DNA of 64,000 nucleotides from Bradyrhizobium cenepequi (lineage in GTDB: Bacteria > Pseudomonadota > Alphaproteobacteria > Rhizobiales > Xanthobacteraceae): NCBI RefSeq assembly GCF_020329485.1, contig NZ_JAGKJI010000001.1, positions 310,001 through 374,000 on the forward strand, in the 5' to 3' direction. Position numbers and translations under genes: made by a program. The notes beneath the pieces were generated by a model that saw only the letters and a list, made by a program, of their open reading frames with translations, made no database searches and had not been told where the DNA came from. Position 1 is the stretch's first letter, and the number at the start of each line of letters is the position of its first letter. This document shows, one piece after another, positions 63,529 to 64,000 of the stretch.

Positions 63529-64000
63529 CTACATCGGAACCTTCTCCAGCTTCTGCAGGCAGCGTGCCACCCTCACCTCAGCCGGCATCTCGGTATCGGG
63601 AAAGCTGGTCTTCCAGTCGGTGACGCCGACCTCGCCGACATAGATGTCGCCTTTCGAATCCAATGCGATGCCGTGCGGCGCCAGAAACTTGCCGGTCTCG
63701 ACACCGGGGCCGTTCTCGCCACCGAGCCGCGCGATGCGGCTGCCCTTGGCATCGACGATGGTCAGTCGCGGCCCGAGATTCGGCACCTTGCGGTTGACCG
63801 CGAGACCCGGGCCGAGTTCGCCGACCACGAAATTCGGCTGCCTGCCGCCGCAGCAACACAGCGCGCAGGGACGGTGCAGATTGTTCCACTGCGTCTCGTA
63901 CTTGCCATTGCCGTCGAACACCTGCACGCGATGGTTCTCGCGGTCGGCGACATAGACAAAGCCATCTGCATCGGTCGCGATGTTGTGGACGATGTTGAAT
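63529..64000 (-). CDS. NHL-repeat beta-propeller protein, partial (5' end off window)
   Basis: The C-terminal about 157 residues of a protein whose start lies beyond 64000. The visible part has NHL/SMP-30-like repeats (FNIVHNIATDADGFVYVADR then ENHRVQVFDGNGKY; APHGIALDSKGDIYVGEVGV), typical of six-bladed propellers in secreted or periplasmic enzymes and scaffolds, such as peptidyl-glycine lyase-like proteins. A Cys-rich loop (CALCCCGG) is unusual. The stop is TAG at 63529-63531. It converges with the ClC gene. Full function cannot be judged. Confidence 0.88.
   Translation of the reverse strand, partial: FNIVHNIATDADGFVYVADRENHRVQVFDGNGKYETQWNNLHRPCALCCCGGRQPNFVVGELGPGLAVNRKVPNLGPRLTIVDAKGSRIARLGGENGPGVETGKFLAPHGIALDSKGDIYVGEVGVTDWKTSFPDTEMPAEVRVARCLQKLEKVPM

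Overview
This 64 kb window is GC-rich alphaproteobacterial chromosome. I infer Bradyrhizobium or a very close relative. The reasons are the EcfG/NepR/PhyR stress locus, the zapA-6S RNA-cyclo-ligase order, the urt-ure fusion of urea uptake and urease, a complete tad/cpa locus, and many short palindromic intergenic repeats. I see no phage, transposase, CRISPR array, rRNA or tRNA.

Layout. (1) 1-7.4 kb is housekeeping: transketolase (-), a DUF4164-like coiled coil and zapA (+), 6S RNA, 5-formyltetrahydrofolate cyclo-ligase and a YmdB-like phosphoesterase, then an NlpC/P60 hydrolase overlapping an M17 aminopeptidase (-). (2) 7.5-19.7 kb is a Flp (tight-adherence) pilus locus. flp-cpaA-cpaB-cpaC-cpaD-cpaE-cpaF-tadB-tadC run on the minus strand. 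A TadD-like lipoprotein, a secretin-N-domain protein and two TadE-like pseudopilins are on the plus strand. (3) 19.7-22 kb holds three minus-strand RNA-handling genes: cspA, infA and a DEAD-box helicase. (4) 22.5-34.6 kb is a long plus-strand run, urtABCDE-ureDAB-[HD hydrolase]-ureC-[monooxygenase]-ureEFG, preceded by a good sigma-54 promoter match. It would import urea, hydrolyse it and mature the nickel enzyme. Two non-canonical genes are embedded: a MESH1-like small alarmone hydrolase and an ABM-type monooxygenase.

(5) 34.9-38.9 kb is the general stress response region: a CHASE/HWE sensor kinase with a degenerate ATPase domain, the sigma factor ecfG, its anti-sigma nepR and the response regulator phyR. 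EcfG-like promoter motifs lie between the divergent units and before the kinase. (6) 39-48.4 kb holds small envelope proteins, an AbrB-family permease, a DsbA-like oxidoreductase, a divergent LysR/SDR pair, an alpha/beta hydrolase co-transcribed with an HtrA-like protein that has lost its whole catalytic triad, and a NUDIX/DUF1810 pair. (7) 48.5-56.3 kb has two acyl-CoA ligases, dodecin, a cytochrome P450 and a Na/Pi cotransporter-like protein. (8) 56.6-60.4 kb is a likely catabolic module: periplasmic binding protein, FAD-dependent dehydrogenase and IclR regulator. (9) 60.6-64 kb has a small secreted protein, an HNH endonuclease, a ClC channel with CBS domains and the end of an NHL-repeat protein running off the window.

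Most promising leads: the alarmone hydrolase inside the urease operon, the triad-less HtrA-like/hydrolase pair, and the degenerate kinase beside ecfG/nepR/phyR. All calls come from reading the sequence; none was checked against a database.
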